This document shows, one piece after another, positions 34,401 through 47,096 of a stretch of 64,000 nt of DNA (positions are counted from its first letter, which is position 1; each line of letters starts with the position of its first letter). The position numbers and the translations under genes are program-made. The notes below the pieces were generated by a model, which worked only from the letters and a program-made list of their open reading frames with translations, made no database searches and was not told the DNA's origin. The stretch comes from Pachyseris speciosa (Eukaryota; Cnidaria; Anthozoa; Scleractinia; Pachyseridae), in the NCBI GenBank assembly GCA_016490735.1, contig JAEMWC010000347.1, positions 273,501 to 337,500 on the forward strand, written 5' to 3'.

Positions 34401-37400
34401 TACCGAGATATTACCTCGTCTAAATCCTGCCATGGTGGGGCGAAGATTCTCCGCAGTTCCGCCTAGGTAAAGACGAGCCTAGACACGCGGCAATACCGCG
34501 TCAATGATGTGTGGAGGCCCCGCAGCGAGAACGCGGAAAATGGGTCAATAGTTCCAGGCGGTACTGTAGAGATACTGCTCTCATTTGTTTAAGACAATCT
34601 ACAGGTTCCTCAAAGGCAGGTTTTTGTTTTCAGCACCAGCGTCCCTTCGAGTCATTCAATAGTTTTGGACGTGTTGCATGAGTTAGAATTCCTGAGTGTA
34701 GACTGGGAGCAAGTGCATTTGGTTGTCCCCACTGTTTTTGTGTGCTTTTGTGAGTCAATGAACACATAAATGTTAACTCTGGTACATCAAAACAACCAGC
34801 AAAAAGGAAAAAAACAGAGGACAGAATTTTATTCAGTGCCTTCCATACCATATAAGTAAGATTTTTTCCTGCTAATTTAAGGTGGCTCAAAACAGTTTTC
34901 AGTGCTTTCTAAGATGTAGATTTTGATGGGTCACTATAACCACTCTTTGTCAGTTGATGCTACACTCTTCTTATCACAAAAGTGCCCAATCATTGGGGAG
35001 CACATTGTTATCATTTTCGTGACGCTATATGTTACCATAGCAACAGTATGACCTGCTAAAAATCCCCTAATTTTAGCTTTAAGTACTTATATTTCAAAAA
35101 TGGCATGGTGAAATTTTTTATTATCAACGAAATTTTTGAAAATTTAAGGTGGCTCTGAACCCCATGTACAGAATTTTTTCAAACTTTGCCAAAAGTTGCA
35201 TCTTATCCTGCTTATCAAATTTCGTTGACAATAAAAAATTTCACCGTGCCGTTTTTGAAATATAAGTACTTAAAGCTAAAATTAAGGGTGTTTTTAGCAG
35301 GTCATACTGTTGCTATGGTAACATATAGTGTCACGAAAATGATAACAACGTGCTCCCCAATGATTGAGCAGTTTTGTGATACCATGATTGTAGCATCAAC
35401 TGACAAAGAGTGGTTATAGTGACCCATCAAAATCTACGTCTTAGAAAGCACTGAGAACTGTTTTGAGCCACCTTAAGCTCAACTTCAGACTCGGTAGCCG
35501 ATAATGTGAGCTTATTTTTTAATTCTTTGCAATCAGTTAGAATGGTAGTTGTCCGATTATTACTAAGATTTATAACCACAACCATTTTTGTCTTATTTCA
35601 TTTCCTCCTAGTTTCTAGCATGTCCTATCGTTATCGCACGCGAAGAGTGCTACAGTTCGCACACTAAGTGTGTAATCAGACACTCTTCAGGGCAACAAAA
35701 GGTTAAGCGTGCTGACTTCACTAAAACAAAGCAAGTGTGTCTGTCTTTGTTCTAGAAAACCCATGACTTAGGACACACTTTTGTGCTGTGTTAGCGTGTT
35801 GTGAGTGTGCTTTCACCTTTAGCATCAAAATCCCATGGAGGGTCACATATAACACAAATAAACGAAGCTATCAAGGCCACTTAATTGCAACCACTCTCCC
35901 AAGACAACATGGAGCAGCAGACGGTGAGCAAGTAGGCTTGTAAATTATCCTTGAAAAGCAGCTCTATCACAAGAATTTCATTCTTATGTCAAAAATGCTA
36001 ACCACTCGATAGAAAACCTGACTGATGATGGTGAGCTTGAAACTTGTGATGGACAACTTCTCCTTACAACATCCGTCAGCCTCGCTTGAGAACCTAGTTA
36101 AAAGTAATTTAAGTAATCTAAAACACTGTGACTGTGAAAAAGAAACTGAATTCGAATTTTGTTCGGTAAAACAAAACACAGTTGAAGAGTTTGAGTTCAA
36201 GTGTAGTCGATGAGGGAAAAAAGTCAACTTGAAGAGTAGCTCTCCTGTTGGCTAACAATGCTTAGGCACCAGGCTGCTGAAAATTTGCTTGCCACTTCCG
36301 GTGCTTCGAAAAAAAGAACTTTTCTCCTTGAGAGATAATTGTATTTGCTGGATTTTAAAGCAATTCAAAAGAACATCATATATTTTTCTTGGAATTCAAG
36401 CATGGGTTTTGCAACAAAATGAAAAACAAAAAATTATGCTCAAAAAAGTGGTCAGAGAAGCACATTTTCCATCCTCATGTTTTTATTTTTCATCATAAGT
36501 CAAAACACATGCTTAAATTTCTTCGAAACGGTTTTTGCATAGTTATTGTACAGAAAATGAAGAAAAAAGGTTTAAGCCATTTAGTTAAAATGCATTTTTC
36601 TGTTTCTGGTCATGTGACATTGGGCGTGGTCCGATGACATCATGAACTGGACCATATTTGCCCCCAATCTTGTACCCAGAGTCCTCAGGCTCTTTGGCCA
36701 GCGGTTAGTCGCCAGGAGAGACTCTAGGATGATGGAAAAAAATCAAATTTTTTGATTGGCTGGCCCGTAATGGCTTCCATTGTTTTACCCCAGATTTTCT
36801 GGGAAAATGGTGGTCCATTATCCCAGAGTCTCTCTGTGCGTCCACCCGCTGACCAAACAGCCCAAGGACTCTGGGTACAATATTGATTTGCCCTATGGGT
36901 ATTGTCCAAATTTGGTCCAATTGAAGCATACATGTGCAGAGTTATAGGAAATTGATTTTTCCCTAGCAACGGAATCAAAAGATACTTTAATGGGCCCTTA
37001 AGTTGCGCCTAAAATAAGACACAAATGCCTGTTTTGTACTATTTATATGATCAGTTCGTGTCTCATTTAAGGTGCGTCTTAGATAAAATGCGTTGTATTT
37101 TCTTCCATATAAATGGCTCCAGTATCTCACCTCATTAACTTTGTACTAATGCATCTATAATAGTTATTATTACATTCTTTTCAATATAAGTTGCGGAAAA
37201 TGTTCCCCAATAAAGTGGATGCAAGTGGAAATCCATGGAAACTGCCTTTCCTTCCTGGTAAGGGATTCATGCAATTTGATAAATAATAATTATTTATGAA
37301 TTCAAGGAAATGTTAACAAAGTTCTTGCTTACTGAGTGCCATTTTGAAGCATCTTTGACACGTTACTGTCCTTCATTGAGGGCTGCCTCCTTTTGTTAAG

Positions 37401-40400
37401 CTGGATTGTGACACAGTAAGACAGATGAATGACAATGCAAAAGTTAAAAAAAAAATAATCTGTCACTAATTTCACTAGGAAGAGTTTCTTCTGTTCGTCA
37501 CAAACTGGCATCATAAGGTTGCTGGAAGGCCCAGACCATGGACCTTATGGTGGCTTCACTGGGCTTCTTTGTGGTACAGTGACACCTTGCAAGTTTGCAC
37601 CCAAAAATATAATCCAGAAAATCAAGAGCCACACTCTTGTTGGGAATGGATCAAAGGGATCCTTAAGTTTTAGAAACATTCATCAGGCAAGGTTTGTATT
37701 ATGCACTTCTGTGTGAATACACAGACAAGTTTTGACAAAAAAGCAAAATACTGACCTTATTCAAGTCCATATTCTGTTAAAACTAGTGAAGTTATTTTGT
37801 CCAAATTTTCAGTAAGCACCCTGCTGATATGTGTTAAAATACAATCATGTAACATGTGGTGGAAATGCATTTTCTCCAAGCCAGGTGAACATATGTTGCA
37901 CTGACTGGATTGAATTATTTTCAGTAGTGACACGCACTAATGACATCACAAAATTGGAGCACCCCGGGTGACTCAGACAAACAAATTGCTTTTCTGTAAG
38001 GGCATGAGTTGAAATTATGTCATTCGCAAGCAGTTCTCTTCGCTCTTTAACCGTTCTGACTGAAAATGATGTTATTCCCTTCTCCAGATTTGGAAGAGAA
38101 CAAGAAGACAACACTATGGGGCAGTTAAAATGGTGGTTGAATTGCAGGGGTTTGAAATTGAGTGGAAAATGCAATGAACTTGTGACCGACTGCATTAAGA
38201 GAGGACATCACCACACTCTTGATTCGAGTAATGAGGGAACCTCCTGAGTTGCTAACTGTGGAAGAATGGCATTTTGCATGTCTCTAAATGTTTAGCTTAC
38301 GTAAATCAGCTGAATGAATGCAGTGAACATTTTGCGCACATGGAATCATTCAAAATTCCTTTCTGGAGACAGATAAATAGTCTCTCTCTTATCGAAAACT
38401 CTCTTTGTTCTCTAATCACTCTGCAGTGAAACGAGAACAAATCATTTTCACTCTAGAAACCATGAAACGCAGACAAGAAACAGGAATAGGTATCTCGTTT
38501 ATTGATAGCTAGAAACACGGGCAAAATACATGGATAAACACACTACAAACTACAGACAACGAAGACGTAGGCTAACAATAATGTCAAAAATATAAAAACT
38601 GGTAATAACCTTTCAGAAAGATTAAATATAACAACAAAAAAGATAACAAACACAAGAAAATTTACAGAACGGTAGCGAGAGATGCCGTCAAATGACCTTG
38701 AATCTGCAAAGAACACCTTATATACCTGATAACAAATAATCACGCAGACTGTCAAAATAACTCAGGCGACAAATACCAACACATCTGTATGGAAAGCACT
38801 GAAGCAACGTGCATTCCTTGACGCGAGAAAATAATTTTTCGACCAGTTCTTGCATTTTCCGTTGCAGAAGAATCCTTACAAGTCCAATAGTTACATAGTT
38901 GATGGTATACAAAGGGCAAACGTGGTCGAGAAAATTAAGCAGAACCTGTGTGATCATACAACGAAGTGTTTCATAAAAGCTGGCAGCATTAAGTTTTGTC
39001 ATGAAAACTTCGATCTTCAATCTTCAAAATCATGGTCTCGATCTTCGTTGACAATATATAGTTCAAAAATATAGTCTGAGTGCCTTTATTGAGTCACATC
39101 ACTCCACCACTCCCTTGCAAGTCCTTCGCTGTAGCCTGCAAACAAGCCCCAAGAGAGCTTGCTCGCAGGCTACCTTCGCTGTTGGCCGTTATAGATTTTA
39201 CTACCATGTCAGTTGGTATAGATTCGGCAAAATTCTTGTCGATTAGGTTTTCTATCTTTGGCAGTGGCTCCGGTATTGATTTTCGAGGCATGCATGCATT
39301 GTTTGTGCTGGTGTGTCAGATTTGCTCAGTGGATCGGAAAATTTCCACCCTCCCCCCCCCCCCCCCCACGTTTTTTTCTAATGGTCCATCCCTAAATAGT
39401 CGAAAACTACAGTCAAAGATTTGTCTGAAACCACAGACTTTGTTTAAAATCACCACCTGTAAGGAAATTATGTTAACTACAAAGTATCGTGAATCATTTA
39501 GAAAACTAAACAAATACCTGTATTTGAAGAAAATTGACAGTGAATAGAAAAAGCAATATGTTTCCATGGTAACTCTCATAATCACTCTAAACTCTTCACT
39601 TGACCTATCCATAGCCAGGGTGTGGCTGTTGATTTCCCAGATATTTTTCAGTAGGCTGTGATTCAGGTGCAAATTTGGAAGGAATAACTACTGAGAAACT
39701 CAATTTAGGGCTTCCTCAGGAACAATTTCCCTCATTACTACTTTTATGTACACAACCCCCTACAGATAATTTTTGCATCCTATTTCTCCTTTTCTGGAAC
39801 GTTTATGAATAATATTTCAAGCTTTCAAGTAAAGGTGAAATTCACTAACTGGCCATTGTCATTACATAAATCCAGCCTTTGTTTGTGCCCAGCCAACATT
39901 GTGTCTGGTGAGACAAGTGAGAAATGTGAATTTCAAACATCTTTTTTGGCATGGTTCACATGATCAATGTTTTATTTCAATAAACCATACAAAAAATTCT
40001 CCTAATGGTTAATTTAATTTTAGGAAGGATCCGCATTTTTAACAAACCTGATCCAAAAGGAGAGAAAACGCCCATCCCTGATATTACAGATTATGCCAGG
40101 TATGATTTTTGTTGCTTATAGCACACTCAACAAAATTACTCAATTCTGATTGGTCAAGAGCAGTACAGTTAATCCCAAATTGTACTCCGTAGGAGTACCT
40201 ATTAAGTTTTCATGTAAACAAAAATTACATGACCTTATTGTACAATTCGTGACAAGTGTTCGCGATTTTGAAAGTTTTCAAATTGCACTAGCACTCACCT
40301 TTTAACTTTCAGAATCACTCATACCATTTAATCCCGAATTGTGCTCAAGGTCATGTGATTTTGTAATATACTGTGTAATAACGTATCAAAGTTTGGACCC

Positions 40401-42554
40401 ATTATATGTATGTTTTAAGCTTAATTCCTAATCATCCACTTAGGGCTTATGTTTTAAGCAAAATTCCTGTGTCTGATGCAGTTGGATTAGGTGGTCTGGG
40501 TGGAGATCAAATCAAATAAAAAAATGATAACAACAAAAACTATGAGGAAGCAAACAAATTTGCAAAAACCAAGCATAGTTTTAAGGCCAAACTGCATTAA
40601 GGTGGGGTGCTTAAGGCTTAATTACCACGCAATATGCCTCCTATAACTCCAAGGTGAATAATAACATTAACAATAATTGAAGGGCTTGGTGGAAAACTAT
40701 GCTAAGTGGATTTTTAGGTGAACATGTTTTTTGGACCGTGTTTTCTTGAAGCGCAAAGCAGCGAAAAAGAATACAGGGCAATGTTTACCACATGAAAACA
40801 AGCCTGTATGCAAAAAACCAGCAATTTTGGAGCAAAATAAAAATAAAAAAAAACTGTCAAAAGTCCACTTAGCATAGTTTTCCACCAAGCCCTTCATAAG
40901 TCTGTCTTATTGACATTCATGAAGCAATGCCCAAGGGTATTCTTTATTGAAAACTAAGCGCCAAATGCTCATAACTGACGAGTAAAACTGAAACTGGACA
41001 TGAAATGATTGAAAGGTAGAAAGGATTGTTCCATAGTGTGACGTAGACTAAAGTTTTGGCAGTTAAAACATAAATACTTACGCGATGTGTCTGCCGGAGC
41101 CCCCGACTCAATCTGCACTAGCTTGTTTGGTTTAATCGAATTATGTCAGTTTGCCTGTTCGCCCGGTGGTCGATGGACATCATTAAGTCTCTAGACCCGC
41201 AAGTCTAACACTGTTGTAGGAAGCCAGTTGTGTTTCTCTGCTTGCCAAGCCATGAAGAGATATATTAATTTGACTCTCAGGTTTGGGAGTAGAGATTAAG
41301 AGCTGGGCAGAAAAAAAACTCTCAAAGCTTCTCTCGTCTAAAAAGCGGCTCGGCTTTGCTAGTCTTGGTCTATTTCTGAAAGGTTGCCGTGCTAGAATTT
41401 CCAGAAAGGAGAGGTGTTTTTGGAGTTTAGGGCAAAAAAATCACTGATGTTTGCAGAGTGTCTTTTGCTTGTGGAGAGCATAACATTCCCACAATTCATT
41501 GCGGCCAAAGTGGGCGCTGTCTCGCAGGCCACCGAAGCCGTGAAACAGTTTGTCAAAATTCGGAAACATTACAGAGAATTCATCCGAGAGAGGGAAATCA
41601 GCATGATGAGAAGTCTGTCCATTTTCGATGAGTATCTTGAAAACAATCCAGTTGCATTGGTGCGCGTGGCAAATATTACCAAGTGCAGAGTATACTCGTG
41701 GTCGGTCGACAAGTTGTTATGTAAACACAGGTAGACATGCTGCTGAATTTCAACATATAAATCACTTTTGCGTCGATCAACTCGGTTATTTTGATTCATT
41801 CTATGGAGGCTTGTAAACATCAGCAAAACATTTTCAAGCAAGGTAAACACCAGCGAAAAAAACTATTTGTACGCGAGATATTTTAACAAGTCGTTGTGTT
41901 ACGCATCAGACAATAGGGATTAAATTTCACATCTGATGTAAATATTTACCTTTTGAAGCCAACAAAAGTAGTTAAGTATTTTCTTCCTATTTTTCAGTCG
42001 TCATTTACGTTGATTTGTGATACGATTTTCATTCCACTGGTTCCATTTGACGATGAAATTGAGCACTTCAAAATCGTTTCAAATGACCAAAGCATGCGAA
42101 ACGCCAGTCAAAGCTCTGTTTCGAAGTGGAAACTGACGAGAAACAGTTTACTCTTTTAACTCTTAATTTTGCTCTTGAACATCGTTTACTCGAATTTTCG
42201 GTGTTGCTCATAAACAGAAGTTGTTAGTATTGGCCAAGTAAAAACAGCTGTCTTTAATATTTTATTCTAACCCTAACCCTAACTCTAACCCTAGCCCTAA
42301 CCCCCAACGCTAACCCTAGCCCTAATTTTAACCCTAACTCTGAACTTAACAATAACCCTAAGTCTTCTGAGTGCTGTTTTCAAGTCGGACAAAGTCTATG
42401 CGCTCTGGCTTAAGGTTAACCAAGGCTGCTGTGTGCTGTTTTTAAGTCAACCAAGAATATTGCGCACTGTTTTCCAGCTAAGGAAGGAAAAACATGTTCA
42501 CCCCAAATCGTCGCTTACAATAGTTTTGCATGAAACCTTCATTAATTATTATTA

Positions 42555-42629
<75 letters not shown>

Positions 42630-45600
42630 CATTTTATATATTTTCATTACCCTTGACATGGGACCCTTGGCCCTCAACCAAAACCCAGACTCCATACAAT
42701 ACAAACATACAATACTACTTCTGGATATTATTGTACACTTTTAACAACATTAATTTGTCTTTCCATTCTAAGGTTGTTTAGCAGTCTTCCAAAGTTTGTT
42801 CGTGGTTGTGACCATGTAGTGAAGTTTTTCCAGAGTAACAAAAGAACCAGGAAAAAGTCAGAAACAAAAAGGTGTAAAGGGTTGTCCAAAAAGGAAGATC
42901 AGCCTGGTAAAGTCAAGTGCAAAGACTTTGACACACCACATAGAATAGCAGAAGCTGTGCGTGAACAATCACTTGGTGGAAAGGGTAGCAGTAAAAAGAA
43001 GACTAGAGATACAACAAATGCCAGAAAACAGTCACCAAGTAACATGTTTGAAGATGGCTTGATTGAGAGCAATAAACACTTGACTGGCTCAGTAGTGAAT
43101 ATTGATGAAAATGCAAATGAACTTAAGGCATCACCACCTGGTAAGATAATCATGTAAGCACTCATAGTGATTGTTAGTTTCTCTGTTCTGTCCTCGTACC
43201 AGATAATTAGAATGTTTGTTTTGCTTTAGGAAGGCTACCATGTCAATGTTTGTATTACTTTTGGAAGAGTGTGACGTGTCATGTTAGGTAACAAAGAGCA
43301 GGAGAGTGTACATGTTGATGCTGATGTTGCATTACTTAAAGGGGTACACTTTCACAGCAATTCTTGTTAGTTCATATCCCGTGTTTCGTGTAGAGGTAGA
43401 TTTCAACTTATTTCTTGGACGGACAATAAACTAGTATTGTTTTATGGCGATTTTTCCAGGTCACGATGATAAAACTTGAAAAAGTCAACCTCACTTTTTC
43501 AAGTTGCAATCCATTTTCACATTGTCATCTGTGTCCATAGACAACTGCAAATGGCTTCAATGCACAGTTAAGTACTTCATAGGGAAACTGCAAAACGTTG
43601 AAATGTTCCACTGTTGCAAACACATTTTTAGGTTCAGATCCAAATTCTGTGACAGCGCCCATTTAAGAAAACTGTGATAGTTTGTTGCATTAGGAAGAGC
43701 ATGACATTGTTGGTGCTGCTAAAGGAAGAGTTTGACAATGTATTGTTACTTAAGGAAAACTATGATAGTTTGTTGCTTAAGGAAGAGCGTCATAGTGTTT
43801 GTTTTCCTGGATGGAAAAGACTAGTAATACAGAGACAATGACATATCAGGGCTAGAGACTAACTTTTCAGCTTACTAGCCCAGTGGCCAGTGAGAGGTTT
43901 GATTCACTAGCCAAAACAAATTTTTCACTAGCCAGACTTGTTCGCCAGATATTAATCCTGTCAAGCGGTTTCAGTTGATGCATTGGTACATGTGTACTTT
44001 CTTTTCCAACCACAATACCGATGTGCAACTTATCAGCCTTTTAGAAATAAGTATTGCGTGGTTCTGCCATACGTCAAAGGCACATCGCAGGCTCTTCGCC
44101 GTTGCCTACAACAACAAGGCATACGGACTGTTTTCAGATCTGACACAATTCTTAGATCACACCTAGTGCAACTAAGGACATTGTCGATCCAGCAAAACAA
44201 GACGGAGTAGTCTACAAGATTCCCTGCGAATGTGGTAAGGTTTATATTGGAGAGACGGGAAGATCTATGCATGAACGGATTAAGGAACACGATAGAGACA
44301 TCCGGCTTGCTCGAACCCAATCCTCCGCCGTTTCAGAAGATAGCAACGCGACCGGACATCATCCGATTTGGGACGAAGTTAAATTTATTGACCGAGACCC
44401 ACATTGGTACACCCGTAGGGTTAAAGAGGCTATTCACATAAGACTTCACCCTAACAACATCAACAGGGACAGTGGAATGCCCACGATCCTGAAACAACAC
44501 AACAGCAGATCAGTACCAAAGCGGACTGCTGAGGGAACAATTTCTAGTCTGAACGACAAGGATCGAAATCCTCCAATCAACAACAGCCTAAGCGAGGATC
44601 GAAACGCACCAATCACCACCAGCCACGGTGCTTCTTATACTCACACGTAGCCAGTCGACACCATCGTCTGATGAAGACCAGCAGTATAGCAGTCGAAACA
44701 TCGCGATCCACATCTTTGTGACTCAATCGTGAGACAAAAGATTAACTCAAGTATGTTTGTCATTTGAAAGTTTTATAATAAAAACAAGTCTTTTGTTACA
44801 CTGTAAATTAAGTTCTTTAAAAATTGAAGAGACACTGTGGTACAAATTTAACATTATTATTAAACCAAACTAACTATGAAATTGGAATTCTTATGTCTGG
44901 TACTCAACAGTGTCTAAGCACAGAAGCTTAAATACAAAAACGGATGCTCTTTTGAATGCAAAATGCGATTTGAATTTTAAGGAACTTGAAATAAAATAAC
45001 TCACTCGAACGAATTATTTGAATCATCACTTATTTATCAAGTCTCACCATGTAATGATAATGCTATAGAGAAACAACATTAACAGAAATAAATTTAAGAC
45101 AGACCATTTTGCCGTTTCAATTGTCTCTGTGTATTATTGCCAGTGCGTGATAAAAAGAGAAATGCTTTGAAACCTTGCCTTCAAATAAATAAATCATCAA
45201 TAAACGGCGCATCATAAGCACTATTAATTTTCATAATGAAATTCAACATTTATAAGATGGAGTGTTCTGCCATTCCATCGAATTTGTGCACCTTGTAGAA
45301 CCGGAGTTATCACATTTGAAGGGCTGAAAGCGAAACTATCGTATGTGACGATTTAGCCTCGAAATTTCAAATTGCTCGGAATTGGCTGAATTTTGACATG
45401 TGGACTCCATTTTTGTCGAAGAACATTGCGCTGTATTTGTTTTTGCTGTTGCGCGCTTCGTTTTCGAAAAAAACGGGCCTAAAGTGCGTTCACACAGACC
45501 GTCACATACGATAGTTTCGCTTTCAACCCTTCATTTTTGTTTGTTGTGATGGCACAAATTCAGTCATGCTAGCCAGTGCGCGATGAAAAGAGAAACACTT

Positions 45601-45884
45601 TAGGAAAAATGAGGCAAGTCTCAATGACCAGCAGCAAATTGGGGAAATGTTGAGGAAGTACAGTGTAGTTTGTTTGTCGTTCATTGCATTAGTATGAAAA
45701 AAAAGAAGAAAAAGTCAATCGTCTGTTCACTTGCGCATGCAAGACTCCATTTTCTTTCGTGATACATTTAAAATTAATTTTCATTGGTTTTCCCTCTGGT
45801 CCCCCAAAGCTTTGAACTTTTCACTAGCCAAAATGACTAGTGAAGTGCAAAATCCACTAGCCAAAACGGAATTCTTACTAGTCT

Positions 45885-45918
<34 letters not shown>

Positions 45919-47062
45919 TCATATACATGTCAAAACTTCAGTCGTACCTTTTCACTACCCATTAAAACTCTCATGTGTGTTAGCATTTTGGCTAACCAAG
46001 TTCATTCATATTGTCTTGTTTTGAAGCATAAAGATACTTTAGTGATGCAAAGTTTACCTTTAACCCTGAGCAGTGAGGGATGTGTGTAGCTCCTGGTTTA
46101 CACCTCTTATATTTTAGAAGCTCTTCCAGTTAAAACAGAGGAAAATGGATCATACTCAGCAGCTGACAGTCAAAGCGAGAATATCTCATGTTCAGGTAAT
46201 ATGTTTTTACTAGCCTAGGACCATTGTCTCAAAATCAGGTACTGTTTATGATAGCCTAGGAGGAGTGTCTTGCAATCAGATACACTATGTTCTTACTAGC
46301 CTAGGAGCAGTGTCTCAGTCATATATTCATATTCATTTATTCATCATTCACAGGTCTAGTTAGGGGTTCCACTCTTGTACAGGCCTGATTTGTTCAGGCT
46401 TCTGTTCCTAACTGCGATGATCTATTATATCTTTACTACTTTCAGTGCTCGTTATTTCTGTTTATAGGAGCTCTGTTGTCAACATCCCAAACTTCAGCTC
46501 CATGGAAGTCTCCTCTTTCCTCGGAACTGTCAAGCAATGGTTTACACACGTTCGGCACTAATGGCCTGTTGTCACTTCACGTCACCCTGCCATCCTCACC
46601 CGTTACGTCATACCCATCTCCTTCTCAATCTTCGAGTGGTTCGCCTGTGACATCCCCCATAGGTTCACCATCTTTTCCTCAAAGGTCATGTGCTGGCAAT
46701 ATAAAATGGGCATTCAGACCGCATGGCTGTGCTATGTCTGTTTGTGATTGGCTCAGGAGATTGCGACTACACAAGTACTCTGAATTGTTTAAGGGAAAGA
46801 CCTTTGATGAGGTGAGAACCAACTCACAAGTCTGACCCCTGATGTTCAAAGCCCGTGTAAAGCTATCCAGTGAGTAGTACGTTTTGTCCACCGAATAGCA
46901 AATGCTGGATAAAGCTGCACTGCAAGGGGCCTGAATAATAAAGTTCCTCCAATAATAATTGAGGAATATGGTTTTATTGACGAATTATTACTCTATTAAA
47001 TTTAGAGGTGGACAATATTATGTTGAATGAATTCTTCTTTTCAAGCGGCTAAAGCCAAATTC

Positions 47063-47096
<34 letters not shown>

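Larger units (their letters stand above)
31768..34566. mobile_element. 2.8-kb Tc1/mariner-like TIR element, TA duplication
   Basis: Ends CAGTACTGCCTGGAACTATT and, on minus, CAGTACCGCCTGGAACTATT, followed by GACCC on both. TA stands on each side (31766-31767, 34567-34568). CAGT termini with TA duplication are typical of Tc1/mariner. Short internal frames (33829-34240) are not recognisable as a DDE transposase. MITEs are nested inside (32640-33065, 33061-33665). Confidence 0.65.
27494..37190 (+). other. Intron 4, 9.7 kb, TE-rich
   Basis: Splits the PX-like domain. Holds a hAT-like element with a nested Penelope fragment (28222-29030), a repeat shared with 35620-35860, an ACAGATA-rich TIR element (29691-31588), a mariner-like element with nested MITEs (31768-34566), and MITEs at 34877-35476 and 36670-36880. 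Nothing is recognised in 27494-28221 or 35861-36669 beyond short chance frames. Confidence 0.7.
37258..40023 (+). other. Intron 5
   Basis: 2.8 kb. Holds a SAP-domain remnant (38109-38205), a 41-bp palindrome with 9-bp duplication (39132-39172) and a poly-C run (39349-39367). The rest shows nothing I can support. Confidence 0.6.
40100..42772 (+). other. Intron 6
   Basis: 2.7 kb with a MITE (40678-40896), telomere-like repeats (42268-42360) and a TTA microsatellite (42545-42628). A 106-codon frame at 41414-41734 shows no recognised domain. Confidence 0.6.
44030..44750 (+). mobile_element. Penelope-like element, 5'-truncated
   Basis: Starts within the RT-endonuclease linker (RNKYCVVLPYVKGTSQAL in one frame), shifts frame near 44170, then holds the GIY-YIG endonuclease and a 3' hammerhead-like motif. 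5' truncation is usual for this class. The left edge is approximate. Confidence 0.75.
43847..45918. mobile_element. hAT-like TIR element with CAGGGCT ends, host of a Penelope insertion
   Basis: CAGGGCTAGAGACTAAC at 43847 faces, on minus, CAGGGCTCGAGACTAAC ending at 45918. Sub-ends repeat CACTAGCCAAAA several times (43915-43935, 45825-45865). CATAT lies on both sides but a full 8-bp duplication is not visible. Confidence 0.6.
43141..46117 (+). other. Intron 7, carries a hAT-like element with nested Penelope copy
   Basis: 3.0 kb. Elements listed separately at 43847-45918. 43141-43846 shows only repeated TTAGGAAGAGC/TTAAGGAAGAGC-type short units near 43690-43790. Confidence 0.6.

Noticed and set aside
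32693..35419. A conserved 75-codon ORF found twice (32693-32923 minus, 35186-35419 plus)
   Set aside because: Both lie in arms of the same foldback MITE; similarity comes from the repeat, with no sign of protein selection.
41414..41734. 106-codon ORF in intron 6
   Set aside because: Regular composition but no recognisable domain and no supported splice sites in phase with the gene.
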